Part shown: positions 13,101 to 26,000 of the stretch, one piece after another
Layout: each line of letters begins with the position of its first letter
How positions within the stretch are numbered: the stretch's first letter is position 1
Assembly: GCA_025345505.1 (NCBI GenBank)
Contig: JANVCC010000062.1
Coordinates: forward strand, 12,698,712 to 12,762,711
Reading direction: 5' to 3'
Source: Todiramphus chloris collaris
Lineage: Eukaryota > Chordata > Aves > Coraciiformes > Alcedinidae
Length of the DNA stretch: 64,000 nucleotides
Made by a program: the position numbers and the translations under genes
The notes under the pieces: generated by a model
Seen by the model: only the letters and a program-made list of their open reading frames with translations
Database searches by the model: none
What the model was told of the DNA's origin: nothing

Positions 13101-15539
13101 CTGCAAGTTTTTGGATATTTCAGTTGTTTTAAAAAAGGAAAACAAAATTTCTTGTTAAAAAAAATCTTAATGATGTTCATCAATTTTTCAAGTGTACTTG
13201 ATTGTAACTTCAATCATAACCTCTTACACAGAAACCTGTGTTTCTGTCAAGTCAAAAATTATTAAATGTATCACCAAAAAAAAGTGTAGGCAGTTACTCA
13301 AGTTTATCCTTGTCTTTCAGAAGGCTGCAGTTTAATGAAAAATCTTTTAAAACATCAAATAGTAAAATAAAACAAACACATTTCCAAGGGTAGGGGGAAA
13401 ATACTTTGGTTTTAAAACGTTTTTCATTTGTTATTAATCTTTTTTTTTCTCTCTTGAGAAGGTTTTATTGTTCTATTTTACTAACCATGTAGAAGTGGCA
13501 GGAGGACTGATATTCTACGGCTTGCTTTATTTTCATTAATGAGAATTATAAGCATAAAATCATTTTGTACAGGGTAAAAAATAAATTACTGTCAGGGTTT
13601 AAAGAAAAACATGTACAAAGCACATAGTCAGTGTCCAGGATGACAGCTTCTCCTTTTCTGGAGGATCGCTGTTTTTCCTCCTCTGCCAATACACAAAGTG
13701 AGAGAGTTCAAAAGGGTTGAAGGTTGTCTCTATCTTCATATACACTAGGAAAAAGTCATTCTCAGTTGCCACTCCAGCAAAGAAAAACGGTTGAGAATAT
13801 CAATGAGCCATTGCCAGTCTAAAATATAAAGCACCACCACAGCCAACCACCATATGCTGTAACAAAAGTAGAATGGAAGCTTTGATACGTAAATTATATC
13901 CGCAGGATATTTCTAATACAGACATCAGAGGTTTTTAATTCACAAAGCTGACTGAATTCTATATGCCGATGCACTTCATGTTCAAATTAGTAGTGATGAA
14001 ATCATCCTGTAGTTACTCGTGATGCTCTGTTAATCTTCCTCTGGAAGCTGAATTTTTCAATCAAAGAAAGAATTTCATTAAATTTTTTATCATCTGTGTT
14101 TCTGTGGTTTTCTTTTTTTTTTTTTTCATTTTGCAATGCAGAAATAAACAGAGATTGTAATGGTAACTTATATAAGTCCACACAAAAGCTCACAAAGAGC
14201 CTGAGGCATTTGAAAATTAATATACCATAGCTCAGGCTGACTACTGCAATATAATACTTCGTGTTAATACCTGCAGGCTTACACACGTGCCACAGTGCTT
14301 CTCTCCTTTCATTAAATAAGTACCACACCTATGCCATTAGCAAGGCAAACCACACAAATATCTCAATACCACAATTGTATCTCAAGATCACTGTACAGAA
14401 ATCCTGCAGCATTCACCGAAAGCACGACCAAGCGTGGCCTTGACAAAGCAGGAGACTGCTTTTGCTGAAAGGAAGCCTATCACATCACTGGGTGGACCAG
14501 GAGTCGACCTTAAAATAAAGGCAAGATTCAGCTATCCTGCCTCTCTGCCTAGGTCTGCTAGAGTAACCTTAGCACACGCTTCAGTTATTCCATCTCTAAA
14601 ACAACAAGTCACACTGACCTGTCTTTCCAAGCCATTACTATCAAAAGTGAAGTAAAAGCTCAAGTTGAGAGGCTTACATAGTAGAATTGGCAGAAGGGAA
14701 AGCTCTTAAGAGTACGCCTCTACACAGGCCCTTTTTTTTTTTTTGCCTGCTACACTGCAATGTTTTAGACAACTGTGACCTTGTGTCAAAAGCTCTGTTG
14801 TCTTCCTGTGATCCCTCCCTTCCTCCTCACGCCTCACCAGCCCTGCCTGGGATGTTAGAGCTCTTACCTCCCTAGTTCTCGCGAAGGGACCACACACAGT
14901 GATGCAATTCATACAGTTTCAAAGGCATCTCTTATCCTGAAAAACAGGAGATTTACAGATCAAGAGAAGGCAGTTTTTGAATGCTGTCTCTCACATCTGA
15001 TTTCATTTTGTTGTGCCTGTGTCTCTTGGGTTCATTCACAATTTTGTGCTGGACAACAGCAGGTAGAAGAAAGGAGGCTGAGTTCTTCGCTCTCACCCAC
15101 ACAAGCCTCTATATAACACAGTGGTCAACTTGGCATTATTCTCGGGACAGATTCAAATGATCAGCCACACAACTCTAACTTGCCTTTTCCCAGAGGCTTA
15201 CTAGTTGACCACAACCTACCAACATCAATGCAACTTTTTAATCCTGGTTTCCTACCTTTTTGCATCTTCTGCTTAAACACTGACACATCTGGAAGTGGGC
15301 AACACACTTAAAAGAAAAACAGCTGATGGAAAACACACCATGGTGTGTTGACATTGGCCAGCTACTAGCCACCCGTGCAGTCACACTCTAACCCTACCTC
15401 CCCAACAGGGCTGGGGGAGAAAAAAAAAAAGCAGCAGCTCATGGGTCGAGATAAAGACAAGGAGAACACTTACCAAATACCCTCACTGGCAAAAAGAGAC
15501 TCATGGGAAAAATACTGAAAATTAAAAGCGTGCTGACTA

Positions 15540-17700
15540 GGGAGAAACAAATACCTCTCCTTCCCTCCATCCCTCCACTCCTCTCCTTTTTTCCCAGGCT
15601 CAACTCCTGACTCCTCTACCTTCTCCACAGCCCAAGCAGTACGGAGGTTGGGAGCTGGGGTGGTTATTAATTATGCTGCATGTGGTACAGGCTGCCCCAG
15701 CCACTCCTCACAGAGCCCTTCCTGTGGCACCCAGGCACCCGAACCCCGTAGAGCAACCACCTGTGACAGGGGCTCCAAGGTGTGCCAGAGACACAGCTAC
15801 TCTCTGAACAGCTACGATAACATCCTTCTGTGCCTGGCCAGGCTATGATGCCCACCCACATTGCACAAGGTGTGAACACAGTGCTTGTTCCTGAGATGGA
15901 TCCCAGGTAAGGCAGGTAAACGCTGCACTGCTCAAACACTTCAGTGAGCACGTTTAAGATCTCTTTGGACAGAAGGGTTGAAATGCTCTCCTCATCGCAC
16001 CTGCCAGCATTTCAGGGACAAATCACACTCTGTGAACTGCCACATTCCATCACATCCATCTCGCACCAGTGTCTGCTTTGTTCTGCTAATAGCAATTAGC
16101 TCATGTGATGAGGGCACACAAGCAACCAGCCACATACAGAATGATAGTTCACCTGGCAAATCCTCCTCTTTGTTTCCTTTCACAGTCCACTTAGAAACAC
16201 TTTTGAGCTAGACTGCTTTGGGAGCACTACACAGACAGGATTATCTGCTTTAAGTGCCTGACCTCTTCTGCACTCCCCTTATGTTTCAGTGCCCACACCA
16301 CCCTGAGGGGATGATCATCTCCAAAATATCACTAGATGTTGCATAAAAGTGTCCTTATTTTTCCCCTTCATGTTCACCCCACTGTCCTTTATTGTGTTCT
16401 CTTCTATCCTCGTTAGTTTTCATTTCTCACTCTTAGTCACATCTCCTAGGATTCAGCCAACCACTCAGGGAAAAAATTGACAATAGCCAAAAGCTCACTC
16501 CAAACCTCACCCCAATGGTTCCAAGTTGAACCCTCAGCCCATTTTCTTCATCCTGCTGCCTGTAAAAAGAAAATGCCCCTCTCAGACACACCATAAGTTA
16601 AATCTCTCAGATAAACTCTGCCTCCTTCCTTGGAGCTTGTGCTATGTTCTGCCACAGCTCTGCTCCATGTATTCCACAAAGAATTTGACATTGCGAGCAG
16701 GTATGTCCTCCTACTCTATTTCCACCTGAATCCTTTCAAGCCCCACATACACATTTTAGAGAATTTTAGCTCACAATGGCCAACAGATGTCTTCTTGTGA
16801 CACTGCAGCTTGTTTTTCATGATGTAAGCCCCCATCAACGAAGATCTCTCTTCTTTCTTCTTGAGACTTGTTTTTCTCACCTATTTTGTCTCCTGAATTT
16901 TGTTCTCTCCTACAGTACATGGATTATTATTTAACTTCTTTCGGTATTTTATACTCACTCAGTACACAGTAAATCATCTTCACTTGTCTTCAGTTTTGTA
17001 CTAATAGCTCATAATAGCCTGGCTTTCTTTTTTCTTTTCCCATCCAACAAATCATCAGTCAGGCTGCTGTCCTTGTTCTCTGGCACAGGAACATTGCCAA
17101 GTTTAAAATCCATTTTTCCTCTACCTGTCTGTCTCTTCCTCCATCTCCTGCTGTATTCCTTTGGTCATGCCTCAGGACTTCATCATCAAGTTGTTGGCTC
17201 TGCATACTTGGAGCTTTCGTACTGTTTCCTCTTTTCTGCTATAATATGTCTGTAGAGGCTGGTCAGAATTGATTCTTACCTCTAACTACTGTACCGACCT
17301 TCAAAAACTTTGGTTTGGAAAAAATCTCTCTCTTAAGTTACCAATTTCAGCTCGTAACTATGCAAGCATATTTCTTCTGCCACACATACTCACATATTCA
17401 TCTCCACAGTCCCTTTGCCTCCACAGACAGCCTGAAGTGCTTACTCAGTATTCATTGCTGTCTACTTCCCCAGCGTTTGGACTTGAAACCTGCCAGTCTC
17501 ACTGCCACAGAAACTCTCTGTTTGCTTCCTTCAAGACTCCTGTCAGCAATTATAACTGTGTTCTTGGTTCAGTTCAGCAGCATAATGTTCAAGCATTATA
17601 AAACAGGTGCCAGAAAAGAACTGACTCAAACTGCAACATCACCACTTGATAAAGCTGATGATTCTATCAATGAATTGGATTCAACAAAAGCATAATCACA
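15540..17700. other. GC-richer then pyrimidine-rich intronic block of unknown origin
   Basis: From about 15540 the composition rises in GC up to about 15950. It then becomes rich in C and T on the + strand up to about 17700, unlike the A-rich flanks. Open frames of about 110 and 126 codons occur on the + strand at 17269-17601 and 17315-17695. Their translations show no domain or motif I recognise. It could be an old, decayed transposon or simply skewed intron sequence. Confidence 0.35.
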
Positions 17701-18308
17701 GAAGTCTCAGTTTGAGAGTCAAGGGTAATCATTCAGCTGTGATAGGCAAGGGGATGCCTCCAAACCCAGAAGAAAGTCCTTTTTGACACAATGTGTCAAC
17801 ATGAGGCACAAGACATAAGATTTAACTCCATCACTGAAGATGCAGGATTTCACATCTTCCCTAAAACACTACCCAGAAAATGATGAAACCCATAATGAGC
17901 AAATTTTAAGTCACTGCCTTCTCCAATGTGACCACACACTAAGAATCACCAGCATGCGAGGGTACAAGTTAGCATAATTAATGCAACATTTTCCTTGAAA
18001 TGGACTGGAGATATTGGCAAATATAAAAAAGGTGGGAACTTGTACTGAGTGTAAAGCTCACGAACACAGCATAACCTTTTTTCCCCCCATAGCTAGTTAT
18101 AAGAGCCTACCAATAGCTTTTAGGGGTTTATTTTTAGCCTTGAATTGAGGGACAAGCAGTATTTTCATGTATGCATCTAACACAATATATTTTTGATAAT
18201 TTTTTCGCAAAGCTTGAACAGTGCTGGTTTGGGGTTTTTTCCCCTTGGCATTTTTGTTGACAGAAATAAAAAATTCTCACCAAACATACTGAGCTGTGAC
18301 TTACTTAC

Positions 18309-18393
18309 TGAGAACTATTGAAACATCTGTTTTACTCCTGAACTCCACAATACAGCAGCGCTCCAGGATTACCACTTCAGAGGCTTCAGAACT
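18309..18393 (-). CDS. INPP4B: Upstream INPP4B exon encoding the middle of a PH-like domain
   Basis: This 85-nt minus-strand exon lies between a strong acceptor (pyrimidine-rich run ending CTCACAG at 18394) and a consensus donor A|GTAAGT at 18309/18308. It starts in phase 0 and holds 28 codons plus 1 nt. It reads SSEASEVVILERCCIVEFRS followed by KTDVSIVL. Joined across the 10.0 kb intron, its last A plus AG from the next exon gives a lysine and the frame runs straight into FQSGEPDLY. The product has the usual order of PH strands 4 to 7: VVILERCCIVEF, then DVSIVL, then DLYIEAAS, then the helix with ESWAVAL. I infer that it belongs to INPP4B from strand, phase and the continuous domain. No transcript evidence is available to me. 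Strands 1-3 must come from an exon further upstream. Confidence 0.8.
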
Positions 18394-19232
18394 CTGTGAG
18401 ACACAAAGATGACAAAACGTTAGGCTTTGGAACCTGACTGGGAAGTCCTTCTGTTTAGCTGTTCACAGCCAAAGTGACATGTAGATACAAAGAAAACAAA
18501 GCATAATAGTCACTAGGCAGATGGATACAGGCATTCTTTAATTACTGATTTGTGCCATCCTATTTCAGCTTAATGAGCTATTATGGGAATAAACTGTTAG
18601 AAAGGACCATGTGAGAAACTAAGAAAAAAGGTACTGTATAGTTCGGTTTTTCTTATATTGTAGGTATTGAAAAGTTTAGGTGACACCACATTCCTAAACA
18701 ATTCAGACAAGCCCAGCTCATTCCAACGTCCATATTTACTAGTAAGGCTGAATCAAATATTGCAGTCTATTCAAAGAGTAGGATAGAGTCAAATCAACAA
18801 AATAACATGCAATCTCACAGTAGGCATTTCTCTTCAATTTTTATTTAGAAGAGATTTCTTTATCATCACTTGAAACTTTGAATATTGTCTCTGGCTATGC
18901 AATTCAAACAACGTTAAGCGATATGGACCTATCTCAGACTGTAATATGAAACAAATTACCACTATCACTTTTTGTGAGCGCTCTGCAGAGAGGATGCAAA
19001 TTCTTCTTCTGGTTTAGTAAGTGTGACTCATTTTTCATAAGAGTGAAGCTATCAGTCACCCCCTCAGAAATAATCTTCTTTTCCCCTTATAGCTTTTATT
19101 ATCCATTTTTTATCCCTAACATCTGGTAAAAAATAACCCTTACAACATGCACTCATCCACTTCCTCATTGCAAGTTCCCAATGTGAATGTCACATTGCTC
19201 ATTCTGCACTTCAGCGAGACTCAGAACTGTAA

Positions 19233-19370
19233 AATCATAGAATCATTTTGGTTGGATGAAACCCTTAAGATCACCAAGTCCAACCATTAACTCACCACTG
19301 CCAGGTCAGCACCAAAACATATCCTTACATCACCACCAAACAATATCCCTAAGCACCACCTTTACACATA
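19233..19370 (-). mobile_element. CR1 LINE 3' end, reverse orientation
   Basis: The + strand shows the reverse complement of a CR1 3' terminus: AATCATAGAATCATTTTGG, then GACC-like and AAGATCACCAAGTCCAACC, then the usual run through CCACTGCCAGG and TCCCTAAGCACCACC. About 140 bp remain. The tail motif is well kept, so the copy is not very old. Confidence 0.9.
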
Positions 19371-22109
19371 TTTTATTCTGCAGGGATTCATGTAAATTCT
19401 TATTTTAACATTCCTTCCTCACGTTATACTTTATTCCCAGTGATCCTAAAGATTTTTCTTTTTTTTCATATCATTTAACAATTTTACCAAAAGCCTGAAC
19501 TTCAGTTTCATATATTTGTCACTTAATGAATGACACATAAAAAGTTCACATTTAGAACACCTGCCTAATATACATGTTTTCTTGCCTACCTCTTTCTCTG
19601 CATTTCTTCAGTGTTACTTGGCCTGATGGAATCAGACTCAAAACTTTTTGCTAAGAGCTTCACGTTCATTTTTAAATGAATGGCTCAACACTGCATTTTC
19701 TCATAAGAAGACCCTTTGCTTGCCTAGTTGTCCTAGTGAAAAACTGTTGTTTTTCACAAGGCAAAATTTGAAAAATTGTTGCTATAAGACTACAGTAAGA
19801 CTGATGAGTAACAAACAGGAAACATTTCAGAAAGCCTAAAAAGAATTTCCTTGATTAAGTCTGTACTTGTTCCCTTTCTCCCGCCTTTTAGCACTTTTTA
19901 AAGCCACTTATCAAAGTACAAATTGCAGGTGACAAAAGGTTAAAATAAAACAGAGGAGCAGGGAAATAGCACATGATATTGAAATATGCCAGAAGTCAAG
20001 AGAGAAGGTTTAATGGACTAAAAAGAAGTAATCAGACTTATCTAGAAACCACTTGTACATTGGCTTCTTTGAAATATTATTCAGACTGATGTGGCCTAAA
20101 AGGAATGTATTGTTCTGTAGGCTAAAAACGAGCTACTTGATTGTTTAACAGAAGAAAAAAAAAAAATGGAGAAAGTAGTGAAACAGTGCAGTCAGTTTGG
20201 GGAGAAATACAAGTGTTACATTGGGTACTACTTTATTTATAGAATCCAGCAAATTAAGAATACATGGTAAACCAGAGGCAATTCTCAGATGCTATCAAGT
20301 GAGGCATTCTTTGAGGCTCTATCAGGGAAAATAAAATACAAGAAGTCTTTTTTTGGAAAATAGATAATAATAGCTTAAAAAACAAACAGCAGACTAATGA
20401 GGAAGAGCTCTCCACTGCAAGATATCAACGCTGATATAGTCTCCCAGATAACCCTCACCTGACAAGTGGATAATGCAGCCCAATTTCTTCAAGAGCTGAC
20501 AAAATTTCTGAAAAGCTATGGCCAAAAGAAGGGGTTTATTTCAGAAGTTAACAAGGGTCTGAGACAATTAAACACTCAGCTGTGAGTACATGAAAGACTC
20601 CTATCCAGCCTCTGTCCAAAAAACCAGTCAATCGACTCTAACAGCTTTTCCCCTTTTAACCCCTACAGAAAATACAAGAAAACTCCTACAGTTCCTCTGC
20701 TGATACTCACACTACACAGATTAACATATGAACATAACTCCCTCAACGTTTCCCCCAAAACACGTATTGGTAGAAGCAGAAGGCTGGTAGTATATAAAGA
20801 GAGGCAACTCCCCGCTGCGTGGCTTTCAGACAAGTCCGATATTTGGAAAGGCCAGGAATGAAGATTCACAACTTCCATGTAGTTTGCTATAGTTGCCAAG
20901 ACTGAAATGCTTTATGTTTGGGTTTGTACAGGAAAGCTGTACATACAGTGCTAACAAATTGGCAAGTGGTTAGCAAAAAATAACTATCAAATCATTAGCA
21001 AGAATTTGTTATTAGTAAGACTTGTCTCACAAGGCAGTTGACATAGAACTGTGTCTATAAGAGGATGGTTCAGAGTATTCCAAGCTTTCTGCATTTTAAG
21101 ATAGCAGATGGTGCAGCACAAGAGCCCCTTTAGAGACAAGTTACTCCAGTCCCTACACCAGTGGAAGCTGGCATGAAACAAGGCTGTAACTTCAAATGAA
21201 TGTGAATTCTTCTCAAGATACACAATCAAGCACAGTGATCAGAGGATATACATTTACCTTCTACCTTGGAGAGAGAACAAAGGAAAACAAGAAAAAAAAA
21301 TAATAAAAAAAAATATATATAAAAATCAAAGAGCATAAGTCTGCAAGAAAAGAAAGCAAATGTTGCTGCAAAACATCTCCCACATCCTGATACAAAACTG
21401 AAGAAAAGGTCTTAAAAGATACTATTATTGCAACCTTTTTATCATTTAGATGAGCTATGCTCTGTCTGACACACAAAAAGCTAACAAGAGTTTTATATAC
21501 AAATGAAATGACAAATCCATAATCAAACGGAACCATTATACATATCTGATACCAATCAGCTTTGTTTTCTAGTATCTGAAGAGATCTAAAATTTTGTTGT
21601 TTAAGTGCCTAATATGAAGTTATTTGGAGTAGCTATTATTTTTTCTAAGTTTGATTTTAATAAAAGGGGTAACAACAATCTGGTGATTATGGACAGCAAA
21701 CAGGAACAAAATCAGATCTGTAGTAATGTGTTACAAAGCAATATATTGCCTTTGTTCTTCCTATCATTGGCAATTTCAGATAATTGTTATAAAAAAACTT
21801 ACTTGTCAATCCAAATGCCAAACAGCAACAAGGCCATGAACATTTTTCTTAAAAATACGGACAAAATCTACAGGCACCTCACCACTCACCAGATCAGGAA
21901 ATTGTTTTAAAGCACTGATTTGAAGAGGAAAAGAAATTATTCATAAATCTTTATTCAATATCCTCGTAAAACTGTTGAAGACTATCCAAAACCTAGAATT
22001 ACCAGAAACCCTTTCAATTCACGTCACCAAATTACTGGCCAAGCTTTGCTATCAGCATGCTGCTGTAAATCCAAAGTACCACTATACTACTAAATCCTCT
22101 ACCGTCTAC

Positions 22110-22178
22110 TTGAATTCTCATGGGTTTCAAATCAGCGTAGTGAAGATATCCCTGTGCCTGCGGAGTCCATGCCTCAAT
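22110..22178 (-). other. Candidate exon (speculative), possible PH strand 3
   Basis: On the minus strand a strong-looking acceptor (a pyrimidine-rich run ending CTTATTTCAG, with TGAC-like branch sequence before it) opens a frame of 48 codons that includes GYLHYADLKPMRIQ. If it is spliced at CAA|GTAGAC (22110/22109, a weak donor) it ends in phase 0 and would join the phase-0 start of the 18309-18393 exon. That gives GYLHYADLKPMRIQ followed by SSEASEVVILERC, which resembles PH strands 3 and 4. The weak donor and lack of any recalled homologue keep this tentative. Confidence 0.22.
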
Positions 22179-22594
22179 CTGAAATAAGAGACAGTCATAC
22201 CAAAACATGTGAGCAGCTATCCGCTAACTGCACACTCATACCCACATAACTCCTTTTAACGGAAAGGCAGCCATCATTCTAGTACCTAGCTCCAGATTTA
22301 TGAGCAATGTGAAGTATATATTTCGTCGAGAAGGTTTCCGATAGAGTAAAATACAGCATTTTTGCAGCTAGGAAGTGTAAAAACTGAAAATGCATTCTAC
22401 AGCAGCGAGGGAAGCACACAGTATTTGAAATTACAGTGGTATATTTTTTTCAACTGTTTCTCACTATCTACACTGAATTTGTAACATGTACATGTTCATG
22501 TACATCAATTTGTAACATCCCATTTGTCATGGGATTTGTAGCTATGGTACCGCAGACTCCAGACTCTCCAGACTGACATCTTTCTTTAGACTGC

Positions 22595-22607
22595 GGGGGG
22601 GGGGGGG
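22595..22607 (+). repeat. Homopolymer run of 13 G
   Basis: An uninterrupted run of 13 G on the + strand, preceded by CTGC. It is one of five G runs of eight or more on this strand of the window. Confidence 0.9.
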
Positions 22608-23002
22608 CTTTAAAAAAATGAAAGCACTGAGAAACCTTTCAACTGTTGGAGTGGCATGTCTGAGCTATTTCTGCAGTCCTGTAGATCTGATTCCATGTAC
22701 CAGTGGTGCAGGGAGGAAGTGCATCATTATGAAAGGGTTTTACAATAGGAGATTTGTTGCTGTAGAGAGGAGAAATAAATAAGTAAAATACAAAAAAAAA
22801 AAACCAAAAAAAATTCAATATTAGCTATATCAAGTTGAGAACTAAACTGACAGTCAAAATTAAAAGTGACATTCCAAGTAATAACTCTGTGGTAACATAG
22901 TAAGTAGAAAACTAAACCTATAGCACTGCAGAAAAAGCAAACCCTGATGGAAGTAAAAAATCTCTTCTAATAAGACATTATAAAAAGCCACCACAGTCAA
23001 CT

Positions 23003-23027
23003 GGGGGGGGTGTGTGGTGTGTGTGTG
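23003..23027 (+). repeat. G8 followed by a TG repeat
   Basis: Eight G are followed by TGTGTGGTGTGTGTGTG on the + strand. The minus-strand transcript would carry a CA repeat followed by a C run. Confidence 0.9.
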
Positions 23028-26000
23028 AATTTCTCCATTTATTTTTTTAAAACCTTATTTTTACAAGCTTGAAATACTTACATCACAAGCTTTATGGAGG
23101 AGAGATGCTACATACACCAATCCAGTAATCATGCTTTTCAAATCAGTTATTTTCTGTCTGCATTTACAAGTATTCCTGTGATTGTTTTTGTCATGTTGAA
23201 GACAGAAATTTTACAGCAAGGGAACAAGACAGAACTAAAATGGACAAAATTACGGTCACACATAAGACAAAAGACAACGCAAGGGAACAAAAATGAAGAA
23301 AACGCTTTCAAAATGTGAATGATGAGAAATGGTTTCAGTTTTTGCTTCCTATTAAAGAAAATATTTGCAATAGAGAAGTTTGAAGGGTCTGGTAGCAATA
23401 GGTGAAGTTTATTAAATTATTTTGAACCCATGTTATTTCTCCCCCAAACTACTAAGTCATCATTGTCCCGCACTTACTAGAAGAGCTATCTTTCCTGTAA
23501 GCCTTAGAGAAAAAGTTGGTGAATGAGGAAAGACCAGGTATTTGAGCACCTACAAGGCTGCTTTCAGTGACACACAAACTTTAAGTGCCTACCTACCAAG
23601 AACAGAAAGCAAAATCAAGCACCTACACCTCATTAGGGACTCTTCCCCAATTCCACTGTTTACCTACATCTCACCTGGCTTCTGAGCATCCTCAGACTCC
23701 CACCAAATGCTGTTTTTCTCAGACAAGAGCTAGAAGACACCAAACACGAACAAATGGGCTGCTATCTCTTGGCATGTTTAATGTGCGACCACAGGTCCTC
23801 AACACATACACAACATATAATGATGTTAACCTAAGTAACCCTGACACCAGCAGCAACAAAGTCCTGCTGGCCCTTAAAAATGGCCCAAGCTCTACAACTC
23901 GCCTGTGATCCCGAGTTTTTACAACTTCACCACTACAAGCAAATGAGCCAGGCAGATTGATGCTAGCTCAATAATATGGCGTGTGCTCAGGTCATGCTTT
24001 TGACTGCGATGCAAAGCATTACCACCTACGCTTGCCGTTTCAGTGTTAGCACAGATAAGGTTCATCACTCCACAATTGAAGCACAACTTTTTTATATATA
24101 TGAACATGAAAAAAGCAACATCATTTGTCAGGGTAATTTCATTCATCAATAGAAAAGCTAATAGTCTTGCAAATTATTTCAATGTATTTCTAAACCAATA
24201 CGTCCATTACCAAATAGAGAAAAAAGACTGCTCCAATTTTGAGGTATTAACAAATGACTGCATTACATACGCAGGCATATCATTTGCAGAATTAAACACG
24301 CGCCTTTAAATGTTGCCCAGCAGTATTCAACAACCCAAAATCTCCTTTAATACTATATATTCTTCTGCTACATTAATATTCCCACTCTCTGCCTATTAAG
24401 TAACACAAAGCCTACAACCCAAGCTGTGCAATGAGGAAAAATATGCTTCCTGGGCATCTGATGAGGTACTTCAATTATTTATTCCAGGCAGGCTGTTATC
24501 TGGTAGTTCACTGCAACCACAAATTGACAAACTGTCACCTCACTGAATTTACTCCGACTATTTTTTCCAAAAACTGCCCTAGCCACTGTGATTAATCCAT
24601 CAGGCAACACTGCCAGATACCAACTTCAAGCTGACAATATAGTACCACTGATCTGTGTTCACACTGGAAAACGTTGTCTTCCCTCACTTAACAAGTCCCG
24701 CAGAACAGACTAATACTTTTAATAGCCTATTACCTTTAACAAATGTAATACCTAACCAATAGTCATTTTCTTTTCAGTTCCAAAATGAATAACTAGTAAT
24801 AATAACAACAATAATGTACAAATATACATTCTCTTAATTCACACCCCACATACACTCTGTTTATTATGCATGAGAATAATTTAAAATTTAAAAAAGGAAT
24901 ACTAAATGCTTTCTACATGCTACACACAGCTTGAAACAATCTCAAATTGCCCTTCCTACCTAAAAATTTAATTATATACAGTTCAGATACAAATTAGTTA
25001 TGTTTTTCAAAGTTCTGTTTTAGTACAAGACTCCAGTACTGTATCACAACACGTACCTCAGATAAAAAGCTTTCTTCACCCCCACCCTGTTCCTTTGTTC
25101 TAGACTTTTTGACTGTCATTTAAAGAAAACATGTTATTAATCTCTGGCTCAGTTCCAAATATATTACCTTTTTACTTCAAAAATAGCTTAAAAAAAGAAT
25201 TAAATGTTAACTGCATTTTCAAGTTAGGTATGACAACTTTATTACAGCTTTTACCAGTTTCAGCAGTACCAGGAAAGTAAGGATGGCAGATTATAAAAAC
25301 ATTATAGCTACGGGTACTGTCTCTTTGAAAAAATCATTATCTTTAGATATTCAAAGGTGGACAATGAAGGATGTTTCTTTCCCCTGATAAGAAACTTGCC
25401 TATTTTTATGATTTTCTTGCAAGTCTCAACTTCTGGCATAACTTACAGCAACTCTCAGTTCCTTCACCCACAATATCAAAAGCTTTCCCAAGACCCTTCT
25501 GGGTTGTTCTTGGTTTTTTTTTTTTTTTAAATATGTGCATGATTTTTACATCAAAATAATTTTTCAGGGTCATAACTTCTTAAATCTTGAGGTGGCAATA
25601 GCACCCTTCTGAATGAGATACAATCAAAATGGCCCTGCTGAGTCAATTTGACATCTCCTCATTGTGCCTCGCTGATGCAGGGAGGTATATGTAACCCTGC
25701 AGGGTAGAATCCATAAACATAAATTGCATAAACATTTCTGAAAAATTAAATTTTATTTTCTTCTAGAGGAAGAAAAAGAGGTTTCAGTAAGGTGTTCAAG
25801 GTACTGGTTTTGGTATAGTTGACTACAAACAGATAATGAGTTTCTCTTGATACCTGATACATAAAACAAGCTTATTGGTAGCCACCATATTATTATTTCC
25901 TTTTAAGTAACAATTTCCAGTTGTAAGCTATTACAAAAAAAAAAACAATAAATCAACGAATTTACGCATTGTACTGCCTACATGAGAACAGAAGTCCTAT

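Larger units (their letters stand above)
8307..18308 (-). other. INPP4B: INPP4B intron, 10.0 kb, inside the PH-like region
   Basis: This intron lies between the two PH-like exons. It is AT-rich for most of its length. It includes an A run at 8913-8925, a G-rich tract at 10150-10170, an A/C tract at 11818-11864, T runs at 14113-14126 and 14732-14744, and a GC- and then pyrimidine-rich block at about 15540-17700. No recognised transposon or gene was found. The open frames here (for example 12188-12484 and 14002-14328 on the minus strand, 17269-17695 on the plus strand) have no recognisable product. Confidence 0.75.
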
